Of a stretch of 64,000 nucleotides of DNA, positions 1 to 11,249 are shown piece after piece. Position 1 is the stretch's first letter. Every line of letters starts with the position of its first letter. The stretch comes from Rhynchosporium graminicola (Eukaryota > Ascomycota > Leotiomycetes > Helotiales > Ploettnerulaceae). The stretch covers positions 310,001-374,000 of the forward strand of contig FJUW01000019.1 in the NCBI GenBank assembly GCA_900074885.1, read 5' to 3'. The position numbers and the translations under genes are program-made. Below the pieces are notes generated by a model that made no database searches, had not been told where the DNA came from, and was given only the letters and a program-made list of their open reading frames with translations.

Positions 1-920
1 ACCACCCTCATCCTCGCCGCAAAAGGCGCACGCGTCTACATCAGCGCACGATCTCTCACCACAGCAAACCTTGCCATCTCCAAGATCCTCGCTCTGCATC
101 CGGAAGGAGATCTACACACTCTTATCCTCGATCACACCTCCCTCTCAAGCGTTGTTTCAGCAGCTCAGAAGTTTTCTTCGAACGGGAAGAAACTCCACGG
201 TCTGATTGTGAACGCCGGAATCTTGGCTGTGCCGTATGAGATTGAGAAAGATGATTTTGAAAGCCAGATGCAGGTCAAATACTTAGCACATCGATTGTTG
301 ACTTTTCATCTTTTGCCGACTTTACTAGCTACTGCCCGGGGAGAAGGTCTGGGACGTGTGAGAGTTGTTTGTGTATCCAGTGAAGGACATCAGAAATCCT
401 CATTCGGTACTACGCGAATCCTCTACGACGAAGATGAGGTCAAAGCCTTTCGTGACTTTGGACGATATGGTCTTTCGAAGCTGGCAAACGTGATGCATGC
501 CAAGTCTCTGCACTCGCAGTTCGGACCAGGGAGTGAGAGTGCTAGAGCTGGGCGAGGATTGATTTGGACTGGAAGCTTACATCCTGGCTTCATTGATACG
601 GGGATGAACAAGAGTATAAGAGACCTATTAGGCAGCCATGGTATCTGAGCTGGTTGCATTATGTCTTGAGAACGTTTGCCGTCATGAGGCCTTGGGATGA
701 GGGCTGTGTGAGCAGTCTATTTGTGGGCGCTAGTCCTGACTTTAAAAGTGAGATGAGTGGGCTGTACTTTGATAAGTTTGCGAGAGCGAAGGAACCTGAT
801 GTGGCTGCAAAGGATGTCGTGGAACAGGAGAAGTTAGAACAGTGGACCAGAGAAGTCACGAAGGAAGGCGGGTGGATTCAAGATGATAGAGGGAAGTATC
901 TGCAGTCCGGATTGTCATAA
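1..920 (+). pseudogene. Short-chain dehydrogenase/reductase, 5'-truncated by window edge, one frameshift
   Basis: NAD(P)(H)-dependent oxidoreductase of the SDR superfamily; substrate not determinable. Reading frame 1 is open from base 1, so the start codon and the glycine-rich nucleotide motif lie outside the window. Counting codons from base 1: second beta strand (GARVYIS, about codons 10-16), NAG at 71-73, catalytic serine in CVSSEG (about 126), YxxxK at Y156-K160, and the HPGFIDT segment at 194-200. Frame 1 stops at 646-648, but frame 3 carries on as PWYLSWLHYVLR and runs to a TAA at 918-920. One base missing from the C run at about 636-637 would explain the switch; no splice sites fit. 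This may be a real lesion or a consensus error, so the gene is called broken with reserve. Base composition is ordinary, without RIP. Confidence 0.85.
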
Positions 921-2379
921 CCTGCATTCTAAGTTCATTCTTGTACTATATCGAGAGGTTCCCCAATCCTTGAGCTTTATTACTGTATCGAGGGGGATGA
1001 AGAGTGTGCTCAACATGCCGTGATAGGCCACAACAAAGCCAGGGATAACGGTGATCTCCGCTTCAGCTTGTGAATCAGAGTCAGAGTATGCGACAGTGGG
1101 CAGGTCGAATTAGGAACTTTGTGATAGGTCTCGAAAATGGCCAATAGGCTTTCAAGGCGAGTTAGAAGAGATTCAACTGGACGGACATGTATAAAAGGCG
1201 TAGGGCTGAGATTTGGAAGACCCAGCTTCCCGTGCTGTGACATGATGCATCCCTTGGACCCCTCATTACGGCTTAATAAAACGCCATTGAGGCGGCTTCC
1301 CACCAATATGATGCAGCCTAGATCGTGTTGATCATTCGCCAAGCTGAATAACCGAAGTTCACAGCCTTCAACAAGCGCCTTTCGCTTGGAGCAGCTCACC
1401 GATCAGGAAAAGTGTTACACAATATGAGCTACTCTTCGCAATAGCTGAGTTCTTTTTCGACTCAGCGCAGCTTCGTTTTCGGCTGTACCGGTTGCAGGAG
1501 GATATGTGGAGACTTGGCATGAAGTTGGATTTCACACGGCATACCCTCTGGGTCGACTAAATCAACAAGAAATGATACAGCGCCGAGCAGGCAAGGAAGC
1601 ACAAGGCAACTCTTACTCTGCCTTTTATGAAAGAGAAAAATGGCGTATCGCAGCTCCCGCTTGGATCCCGCTGTATGTTTGGAATTTGAACCGAGCCATT
1701 GGATTCCTTTCATGCAGGGCTTACTTGCTAACATACAGACAGTATAAGCTCTGGGTCCCAAGGCGTAATCAAACCTCGCCATATCACTAATCGCGTTGAT
1801 GTCCTACTAGCGTCGGGCCATATGCCACACTGTGTGAGATGTAAGCTGGGGCGCCTTGTCTTTTTCGTTCGTGACCGTCGAGTAAGGCCAAGAAGGGAAC
1901 CGCCCAACGCCACGAAACAGGACTATTGGGAAGACTGCTCCAACATCCCGACAGGTGAGATTTAACTGGTAAATTCAATTGATCCACAGAGGCCAAGTCT
2001 TGTATGAGATACGAGAAATGCTCTCAAGCTACAGCTGAGCTCTGTAAGGGACTGAAGGCTGAGGAGAGTATGTATCATTCATGCGATAAGTGGTAAATCA
2101 CGCATGAGGCGCTGGATCAGCATACCTACTGACCATTGCTGTAAGCCAATTCGACGAAATATGCTAGAGGGCGAATGTGATCGTTTCAATATCCTCCTCG
2201 TGTGGTAAGGCTCAGTCTTTGTCGGACTCGGCTGCCTAAGACTTCCCATGTTGAATAGGATCGCTCCCTTCTTCTTGAAGAATCTTGCTCGCCACTGCTT
2301 GAATTTTTCCAGCTTATCTTATCCTGTAAAACATTGAGTGTACTAAAAATCCAGTAATCGCAACAAAAACTCTAACTAA
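921..2379. other. Intergenic, no supported gene
   Basis: Ordinary composition between the dehydrogenase and the peroxidase. Short open frames occur on both strands (the longest is 129 codons on minus, 1010-1399), but none shows a recognisable domain, repeat or convincing splice structure. The promoter of the peroxidase presumably lies in its right-hand part. Confidence 0.6.
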
Positions 2380-4231
2380 ATGGCGTTGAATCTGGACAAC
2401 ATTCAAGGAGACATCTTGCAAGTGTTCCTAATTACCGCTCTTGTGATCCGGACTGACCGTGTCTAGGTCTGGTCTCCCCAAGAAAGGGGAGATCTTCTTC
2501 TTCTTCAAGATCAACAAGGACATGATCAAAGACTTCTGCACTGGAATCGGCGAACTTGCCCATCTTATAACTTCTGTGACTCAGTGTGAGAATGACAGAC
2601 AGACGATTGTGAAGGAGAAGGAAAGGGCTGCACTGGAAGATAGAGCCCCGAAAATCTTAGAAATAAGCGGTATTAACATAGCCTTCTCTTATAAGGGTCT
2701 TCGAGCAGTGAGTATACTTGAGCCTTATCTGGTAATAGACAAGGATATATCGCTGACTTCTATCCGTGGCTTGGTAGTTGGGGATCAAAGACAGAATTGG
2801 AGACACTGTCTTCGAGAAGGGCATGGTTGCAGATGCAGATGGGGAGGATCGCGACCAAGATGTTGATGGTCGGCCAACCAAGTATCTGAATGATGACCTT
2901 AGCCAGTGGGAGCCAAAGTTTCGTGACGAAACAATCCACGGTGTGATCATCGTCACTGGTAGTAGTCATCCAAAGCTCCAAAAGACCCTTGAGAAGGTCA
3001 AGAAAGTCTTCAAGGTCGGCACAAAAGTAGCCAGCATAACTGAAGTAACTCAAGTCGAAGGACACGTGAGACCTGGCGATATCGCTGGTCATGAACAGTT
3101 CGTAAACCTTGCTTTATGCGAGTGACTCATGCTGACAGTGTTGATAGCTTCGGGTTCGCTGATGGCATTGCTCAGCCAGCAGTTGACAGTGTCCCGACAG
3201 TCGTACATCGTGGTGCTGACACCGTCCACCAGGGAATCATTCTCGTAGGCAGATCCGGAGACTCAATAAAAGAGCAACGACCATCGTGGGCTTTGGATGG
3301 AAGCTTTCTTGCTTTCCGAAAACTCAAGCAGAACGTTCCAGAGTTTCAGAAGTTCCTCGACCTCGAAGCTCAGAATACTGGACTCTCTGCAGAGCTCTTG
3401 GGGGCCAAGCTGGTCGGCAGATACAAGAGCGGTATGGTAATCCATTCCATCATCTGGTGAGTTACTGACATGTTGTCGTACTACAGGAGCACCTGTGGAG
3501 AACTTCCCGAAGGAAGAACAGTTTTCCACATCCAAGGTTGCTTCTAAAGACCCATCTGCGAACGACAACTTCCGCTATCAGCAAGACGTCAAGCAAAGCC
3601 ACTGTCCATACGCAGCACACACGCGTAAGACTAATCCCAGGGATGACATTGCGTTCAATACAGACGCGCACCAAGTCCACCGCATTATCCGTCGCGGGAT
3701 ACGTAAGTGAGGATTTTCTCTTGATTAACTGAGAGGGCTTTGAGATCCTATTCGGTTCTCATCCTAAATACTTCAAAATGGTACAACTGCTGACTCGGGC
3801 AATCAGAATATGGACCTGAGGTCACTGATGAGGAGGAAGCTACCTCAACAAGTTCTACAGATCCCAAACTCGAACGTGGCCTGCTTTTCGCTTGTTACCA
3901 GAGCAATCTTTCAAATGGATTCCAGTTCATCCAAAAATGTGAGTTAGCTCTCACCATACTTTGTGAATGCCGCTGACTGGGTTCAGTCTGGGCTAATAAC
4001 TCCGGCTTTCCGTTCAACAAAGTGGATGCCCCGAAGCCTGGCTTCGATCCCATCATCGGTGCAAACCACTTCAATAAGCCAGAGCCAAACCGTGACTTTG
4101 TCGGCTTTGATGAGTCCCAACAAGAGAAGAGGCTCGATCTTACAGATGATTGGGTTATTTCTAAGGGTGGAGAATATTTCTTCTCTCCATCAATCTCTGC
4201 ACTTCAGGAGACATTTGCACAGGCCGCATGA
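2380..4231 (+). CDS. DyP-type (dye-decolorizing) heme peroxidase, 7 exons
   Basis: Heme peroxidase that oxidises phenolic and dye-like substrates with H2O2. Exons by reading: 2380-2417, 2467-2707, 2778-3097, 3148-3431, 3487-3702, 3807-3938, 3987-4231. They join without a stop into 491 residues, the usual fungal DyP length. The N-terminus LDNIQGDILSGLPKK is typical of the family. The GxxDG motif (GFADG, residues 202-206, catalytic Asp205) is built across intron 3. The proximal heme histidine is His339 in CPYAAHTRKTNPR, and the distal arginine lies in HRIIRRGI (residues 359-366). The C-terminal part has PGFDPIIG and GGEYFFSPSI. All introns are short (48-104 nt). No signal peptide is evident, so an intracellular or non-classically exported enzyme is likely. 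No RIP signature. The start is the ATG directly before the conserved N-terminal motif. Confidence 0.93.
2418..2466 (+). other. Probable GC-AG intron 1 of the DyP gene
   Basis: The donor reads GCAAGT, the best form of a GC donor, and the acceptor is TCTAG, with a CTGAC branch-like motif shortly before it. Only this splice keeps the frame and gives the conserved GDILSGLPKK sequence. The GT four bases downstream would leave the wrong phase. Confidence 0.7.
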
Positions 4232-5220
4232 ATTTCCGAAGAGTACAGAGGTGAATTTTTCATTTCGCAGATACAGCGAGCAGCAGGCGAGGTCTTCAAC
4301 CTGTGGTCTGAAGAATTTTCAACTGTCAATTTCTTAACTACAGTCATTATCAGCACCAATGAATTGAAATGGATGGCCAAGACGCTCGATTCCACAGAAT
4401 CCGATGCTGCAGCGTGCCCCCTCGTCTTGTGACTCGTGAGATGATTGTGCCAGCTATTCTTCGATGGTATTACCTACCACGGTTGATACCAGTTTGCAGA
4501 TGTCACTTGCAGACACAAAGTAAAGTGCAGAACTGAAGAGTGGCAAAAGTGCCTATGAGTAGAGGGGAGAGAAGGGGATAATATAAGTAAGGTATGGCCA
4601 GAAGCGTGCTAGCAAGCTGACTTGTCCATATATTAACTAGCGCGCTACACTGAACATACAGCAGAGAGGCTTACTTCTCGACTCCAGCCCCACCAAAATC
4701 ATAACAGGATTAAGCATAGATCGAATTCCACTCATCCGTAAAGTCAACAATATGAGATAACTTGTAAGAAAGCGTGCAGCCAATCATACCACTCTCGCTT
4801 GTGCCCCAGTCACAACAATCTCCACTTCCGCATAATCAGCACATATAAGGTAATCAGCACCACTTGGAACAAAAAGACGAAATGTTTTCCAGGGCAGTGG
4901 CACATATGGAAATTTAAGCATGATTTGAAACAGGTTTATTCAATATCGTTACAATTGGACAAACTCAAGTGTTTTGCGATACCTAGGGGCAAGATGCATC
5001 CACGTGATCCAGCTCTGTTTGAAGTGGGGTTTAACGCGCGGATCTCGCAACTACGGTTCAACTACCTACTCTAGCAACATTATTCTCAACTGCGTCAAGG
5101 CATCTTCTCGAGTAACTTCTGCTTACCACGAAAAACCGAACGAAGGACTTGATTACTTCGTCATCTAACAGACCACTCGTACCTATAGAAGTTACTGACT
5201 TTATAATATCTCTACAGAGG
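4232..5220. other. Intergenic, with an open stretch after the DyP stop
   Basis: The DyP frame stays open for 66 codons after its TGA (4232-4429, next stop 4430-4432). This is not needed for a full-length DyP and is unlike anything I recognise. The rest (about 4433-5220) holds no supported gene. AT content rises steadily towards 5.2 kb, where the RIP-altered block begins. Confidence 0.5.
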
Positions 5221-5869
5221 GGTTTATTGCGAGGATATGGGTCTTAGTATAGATCAGGTGACTGTAGTCACGTGCATAGTCCGTGCGGATATTCCTAGAT
5301 AATACCTTTAGTTAACTCTCTATAGTAATCAGTACTGTAATACAACTAATATTATTCAACTACTCTATGCCTTACTCTGAAGATCAACATAACCTTGCCA
5401 TAGTTAATAAGATAGAAAATACTTATAGAGATCAATAAGGCATAAGCGGAGATATAGGCTATTATATTATAAAACAGAATAGTAGAAGCGAAACTAGCTT
5501 AGATAAACGTATCTTAGATAGTAATAAAAATAGATTAAAAGCGATTTCAAAACATTTCTTAAATAATACTAAGGTCCTTTATTTATATATTCTAAAAGTA
5601 TATTATATAGATATATTAGGTACTTTTAAAGTACTTTAAAAGTACTTAATATATCTGTAGATAGCCGGAATATAAAATATATAATTATATAATTCTAATT
5701 ATCTAAAAGATTTAGAGTTATCTAATAATTAGCTATAAAATACTTCTAAGGTACTTAATAAATACTTTTAGAAGATATTAAACTACAAATAAAAGCTTGA
5801 AATATATTTAATAAATATATTTTCAAAACCTAAACTATATTAATTTATTTATCTTAAATAAAATATTTT
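5221..5869. other. AT-rich, nothing recognised
   Basis: RIP-like sequence between the left boundary and a decayed gene. No LTR end, open frame or repeated unit found by eye. Confidence 0.5.
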
Positions 5870-7028
5870 AAAACCCGATAACTAGACTTCTCCTAATTAT
5901 TGGCTATAATATCTGGATATCTTTTACGCTCTGAAAACGTTTAGTAAATATTATATAGTCAGATTATTATCACTTACTCTCTGCTTTATAACCTTCATAT
6001 CGAGACCTCTTATTCTCTATTCTATTTCTTCTAGCTACTTTTCGTATCGCTAATATATTTAAAAGTCTATTTGCTTTTAGTATAGAGGTTTTTAGGATAG
6101 TTAGTTTTTATTCTCTAGTTAAAAGATATGTTATAAGACGTAGGCTAGGCTAATAAAAATCAATTATAAAATATTTTTTAATTAAATATAAAGGACTTAT
6201 AGAACCCTCTATAGCACTAAGGCGGAGGTATTATAGCTGCTCTTTTTCAGAAACTATTACCTTATCTTGCTTACTTGTAGTATCTAGCTCTTTTATTAAA
6301 GAGTTAGGTATATCGTAAATATCTCCTTTTAATAGTTTTATATATAGATAAAGAGGTAGTTTATCAGAGAATTTAGCTAGTAACTATAAAGAGTGAAAGT
6401 AGTTAGTAAGTATTTTATGAACAGACGAGAGGAGTGAAAGTAATAGCTTATAGCTATTTGTTTCTTACTATAATTAGATAAGACCCTTACCTGAAATAAA
6501 GGTCTTTTCATAATGATTCTCTTTCCTTTAGAGATAGTAGTACTTACTTCTCTAAATAATTAAGAATCGTTCTGAAGCTACTTCTCTATTATCTCTAGAA
6601 TATTCTCAGCTAGCTCCTGTTCTTAAGCTTCCTTATATGATAGACTATTACTAGACTCTATTACTTTACTTACTACTTTATAATACTTGTTTCCTAACTG
6701 TTTCCGAATTATAGTTAGTTCAGGTAATAGGTTATACTCTTATTGTTTTCCTATAAGCTTTTGATTCGATATCTTTAGCTTTTTCGAAAGTGGAATCTGA
6801 TCGCTATTAATATCGTGTTCTATACTCTCTTAAGGCTCGGAAAGTAGTATATTATCGCTTGTTATCATATCTTCACTCTCACTTGCGATATTATTTAATT
6901 ATATAGAAAGGACTTCCTAAGTTTATTTTTAGTAATAAGTAAATAAATAGTAGATAGATACTTACTTTAATAATCTCATAAGATTAATATACTTATTTGA
7001 AATATAAGTTAGCTTTATTCTTTAGTTA
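5870..7028 (-). pseudogene. RIP-decayed multi-exon gene of unknown function
   Basis: On the minus strand a single coding phase can be followed through introns with good signals: 6917-6965 (GTAAGT...CTTAG), 6384-6490 (GTAAGG, branch ACTAAC, TTTATAG) and 5931-5977 (GTAAGT, TTTCAG). An acceptor at about 7029 implies a further upstream exon. Exons between carry only TAA/TAG interruptions of the kind RIP makes from Gln codons. Visible peptide features are an acidic stretch (ASESEDMITSD), a Lys-rich stretch (LSKKLKISNQK) and a segment reading LPLYLYIKLLKGDIYDIP. No family recognised. The splice signals make this a former host-type gene or a transposon gene with introns, not an LTR pol gene. Ends are approximate. 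Confidence 0.5.
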
Positions 7029-9445
7029 CTATAAATAAAAAGATTAGTTAACTAAATTCAATATAAATAATTAATATATAGTTATTAAGGAACCTTGATT
7101 TATATGAATATATATATTTAGATATACCTTCTTAATATGTACTAGAACTGCTAAGGTCCGACCGAATCGTGTTTATTTCGTATATAACTCGTTATTATTA
7201 ATTAGTATTCGATAAAAGATCTCTCTTAGATAGATTATAAAATATAGGCCTCGGTTATATTCCTAAGAAAGTAAGTATTTAATAAGTACTTTTAGAGTAG
7301 ATATAATGAATAAGACTAAAGCTTACTTTCTCCTAGGTATTAAATAGTAAATATAAGGACGAGCGTTTAGAAAGCGTAAGGTATTTAGCTGATATTATAA
7401 GGTAGGGTAATAAGAATTTTTTTTAAAGATTAAAGTTTTATTAAAACTAAGATTAGCTTATAATATAATATACTAATAAATAAATAATATTTTTAAGCGA
7501 ATCATAGAAAGGGACTTGAGAACTATTTCTAAGTACTTCTAAAATACTTTAGAATAATCTAAGATACTTTTAAAATACTTAATAAATATATATATAAAGA
7601 TATCTTTAAAAGGATAATAAAATACTTTTTAATTTTATATTTAAACCCTTAATAAACTATTAAAGTATTTTAAAATTATTTTAATATTTATATAAAAATT
7701 AGAATATTAATCTAAGATGTATTTTTTAAGTACTTTTAAAGTATTTTAATTTCTATTTTAAAAAGAATCTTTAAAATAAATTTTTTACTTTTAAATAATA
7801 CTTTAAAAAGTACTTTAAAGATACTTTTAAATTAATTTTAAGAAAATTATTAAATAATCTTTTTATTTTTAAATATTATTTTTAAAAGTTCTTTTAAAAT
7901 ATTTTAATATTTATATAAAAATTAAAACACTAATTTTTAAAATATATTTAAAATATTTTAATATTAATAAAATATTAATTTATAATTAAATAAAAGATAT
8001 AAAAAGATTTATATAGAAAGTATAATATAGCTAAATAAATAATATATATTATAAAGCTTACTAAATCTTATATACTAATAATATAATAATAAATAAGTAT
8101 TATAATTAATCTAAAATAATATAATATTATTTAAAAAACAGAAAATAAAATATTTCTTTTTATAAAGAATTTTAAGAATTACTAATTTTATAAAAGGCTA
8201 TTTAGTTTCTAAGCTAAATTATATTAAGTTTTAGCTAAGATTAGATACTTATATAAACTAGACTTATTTTTTAAATTATTTATATATAATATATTTATTC
8301 TTAAATTATTATTTATAAACTTAAATAATTTATTATTAAGTTAAAACCTGTTAAACTTATTATTAAAAGTAATTACTAGCTAAGGAAAGTAGAAGTTATG
8401 AAATATACTAATTATATATTTTACATATAATAACTTAAAGTATTAAGTTAATTAATTAAGCTATAACTTTAAATTAATTTAATTTAATACTTTAAACTTA
8501 ATAAATACTTTATATAACTTCTAAGACTTTTATAATACTTACTTAAATAAACTTAAACTTTTATATAAACTACTAAAGTAAATTAAAGCTTAAGAAAATA
8601 AAATAAATAATTATAATTATTTACAAAATATTAAGCTAATTTGAAACTATAATATAGTTATTAATTTAAAAATTATTATTTTTAATATTATTATATATTA
8701 TTATTAAAACTAAAACTTCTCTTTAAGAATTAATTTTATCTTAACTTTATTAGCTTTCTTTTTTAAAACTTATATTATATTTAAGACTAAAATAACTTTA
8801 TTATTTTTTTCTTTTTTTATATTTAATAACTTCGCTTTTAATTATATAATATAAAAATTTAAATAAGGTTTTTTAATAGAAGAAGTATTCGAAGTCTTAT
8901 AATCTCTTATAATAAAACTAAAAGTAAAACTCGAAGTAACTTTTTTTTAATATAATTATTAAAACTAAATCTAATTATTACTTTTATTATAGTTTTCTCT
9001 ATAAAAGATTTATAATATTATTTTACTTTCTTAATTATTTTATATACTTATATATTATACTCTTTATATAAAGTAAACTCTTACTAATATCTATAACTTT
9101 TTTTATTATATTAGTATTAAACTAATATCTAAAGACTTTAATAAATTATAACTTATAGCTTAAATAAATACTTACTTTTAAAAGACTTTTTTTTATAATT
9201 TAATATAAAATTTAAGTTCTTATAAATTATATAATAATAATTTATAAAAATATAATAATTAATATAGATTTTATAACTTAATAAGTTATAATAAAAGCTT
9301 TCTAATCTAGCTTTATTTTATTAGCTTTACTATAAATAAAATTAAAGCTTAAAAAATAATAAACTTAATATTAATATAATATAAAAGCTATTAAAATTAG
9401 TTTTATAACTTTTAATCTAGAAATAACTTATAGCTTTATAAGGAC
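7029..9445. other. Very AT-rich DNA, nothing identifiable
   Basis: Among the most AT-rich sequence in the window, full of TTTTAAA-like runs. No LTR, conserved motif or long frame was found. Part may belong to the 5' end of the decayed gene to its left or to older unrecognisable elements. Confidence 0.5.
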
Positions 9446-9450
9446 TTTTT

Positions 9451-9946
9451 TGTCACGAACTAGCATAGTTCTTGGCACTAAAACCGTCCTAGCATCAGAA
9501 TACTGATAGTACTACCTAGTGGTATATACTAGACGGGTTTTAGTATTAGAAAAGAGTTAGTACTATTAGAGGAAAGGCACTAGTACAGTTATAGTATAAA
9601 CTAGCGAGTAGTACTATACGCTTACCTGTATTATAGTAATAATAGTATTATAGCTATAGGTGATCCGGGATCACGTGATATGCTAGACTACTAGATAAGT
9701 CGCGAGGGCTTGCACGCTCTATAAGACAGTCTTATATAGCTAGTATAAGAGAACGAAAGCTCTATATAAGATTAGCACTTCTGCTATTAGATAAGAGCTT
9801 CGTGCTTAAATTCATATAGTAATTAATACCTACTTATAATATCTTAATTCTAATTAAGAATCGAACTTTTTATTTACTTTACTTTATAGCTAATACTAAC
9901 TAATAAGCTTATATACCGCGTACTAGTTTAAACTAGGAGTATTATA
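9451..9946 (+). repeat. LTR A, 5' LTR of A(+)
   Basis: 496 bp, starting TGTCACGAAC and ending in a RIP-altered GTTACA (ATTATA). Same length and order as the 3' LTR. It contains CTATATAAGA as the likely TATA element and a GATCACGTGAT palindrome. It is directly followed by a perfect inverted repeat (9-nt arms, loop TCT, 9947-9967). Confidence 0.9.
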
Positions 9947-10510
9947 CTTTAAGTATCTTACTTAAAGTATTATTAGTAAGAACGAAATAGCTTCTAAAGA
10001 AAGATTAGTTATAAGAGAAGAATCTTAAGTTAGTAAGATAGAGAAGACTAATAAAGTTACTCTACCTTAAGTTAACTTACTTAATACTTATTATAGAAAC
10101 TATAATAACTTAGGATAATTTATCCTTTAGTATTAAATATACCTCGCCTTTAATAGAGATAAGTTCGAAGCAGATTCCCTTAAAGTACTATAGATTACTT
10201 CGTTTCTCTATAATACTACTATCTACTAGATCGAACCGGCTTTAAGTAATTACTTAGTTAATTAATACCTAACTAAGGCCTATTCTACTACTTTAACTAA
10301 GAAGAGTCGAGTTATCTTTCGAACTATTATATGCTTTACTACTACTATCAAAGGAGTCTTTAGAGACCCTAATAAGAAAGAATAAGCCGAGAAGCACCTA
10401 CTCGGAATTCGATAGCGAGGATCTATTTATAAATATATTATCAAGTTCTACTACTAATCTATATATTTAGACTAGATAGATAATAGATTAAGAGCTTAAT
10501 ACTACCGGGG
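9947..10510 (+). pseudogene. A(+) leader and 5' part of gag, decayed
   Basis: Starts with the inverted repeat flush with the LTR, then gag sequence that aligns with the reverse complement of 28,650-29,213 in A(-). It is cut at the CCTTA target of element C and resumes at 20,604. Stops are dense, mainly TAA/TAG. Confidence 0.7.
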
Positions 10511-10515
10511 CCTTA

Positions 10516-10773
10516 TGAAGACTCAAGGCGGTATACAAGTAAGAATAAACGAGTAGGGAAGCTAAGAGCGATCTTATATAGTCTACTACGAAGAAAACAA
10601 AAAAATAAAGGAAGGAAGAAGAAGAAAGATAGGGTGTAAAGCACCTTATATATATACTAGTACTAGTCCGATACTATACCGGGTCGGATACTAGTTCTGC
10701 CGGGATACCTATGAACTTAGGCCCTATTATCTATCTTTCTTCTTATATAATATTCAGGTAAGCTATTATTATA
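10516..10773 (-). repeat. LTR C, 3' LTR of C(-)
   Basis: Matches the solo copy at 25217-25484 and the 5' LTR at 20124-20598. Missing bases are the last ones of the LTR (element sense), next to the CCTTA duplication. It is preceded in element sense by a C/G-run polypurine tract (10774-10787). Confidence 0.9.
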
Positions 10774-10809
10774 TTACCCCCCCTCTAAGAAGAGCTTAAC
10801 CCTAAGCTC
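10774..10809 (-). promoter_or_regulatory. Polypurine tract and hairpin of element C
   Basis: In element sense, a hairpin with a 7-bp stem (GAGCTTA/TAAGCTC, 10792-10798 and 10803-10809) and GGGT loop stands just before a purine run ending in seven or more G, which abuts the 3' LTR. The purine run is the expected plus-strand primer for reverse transcription. The role of the hairpin is unknown. Confidence 0.6.
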
Positions 10810-11249
10810 GGAAGGTTATAGTTTATATTAGAATTAGTCTTTATTATAACTATTTTCGTCGATATTCGCGTAATAAGCGCTAGCCGCTCTTTAGTAGTAG
10901 TAAATTCTTTATCAGGTTCTAACTAGTTATATCGCTATAATAGTATTATATTAGTTATAGCTTCTAAATCGGGCGGTAAGCAGTATTTACTTTATCTATT
11001 TATAGTAGGAGTCGAGTTTAAGTAGAGCGTAAGATATATAAAAGAAAAGGTTTATTAATATTAGAGCCTTTCCTTTTTAACTACGATAACTACTTTAACT
11101 TATAAGTTTATTCTCTCTAGACTACGATATAGCACCTAGAGTAAGTATTATTATTAACTATTATAGTAGTCTACTATAATCTTATATATCAATCGACCTA
11201 ATTAACTCTTCTCTTAATATAAGTAAGTTTCTTATTTTAGTTTTAGGGA

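Noticed and set aside
1010..1399. Minus-strand frame of 129 codons between dehydrogenase and peroxidase
   Set aside because: No recognisable motif, no splice partners, and an amino-acid texture typical of the reverse of non-coding DNA.
4799..5168. Overlapping plus-strand frames of 91 and 64 codons
   Set aside because: No domain, mutually overlapping frames, rising AT content; not supported as genes.
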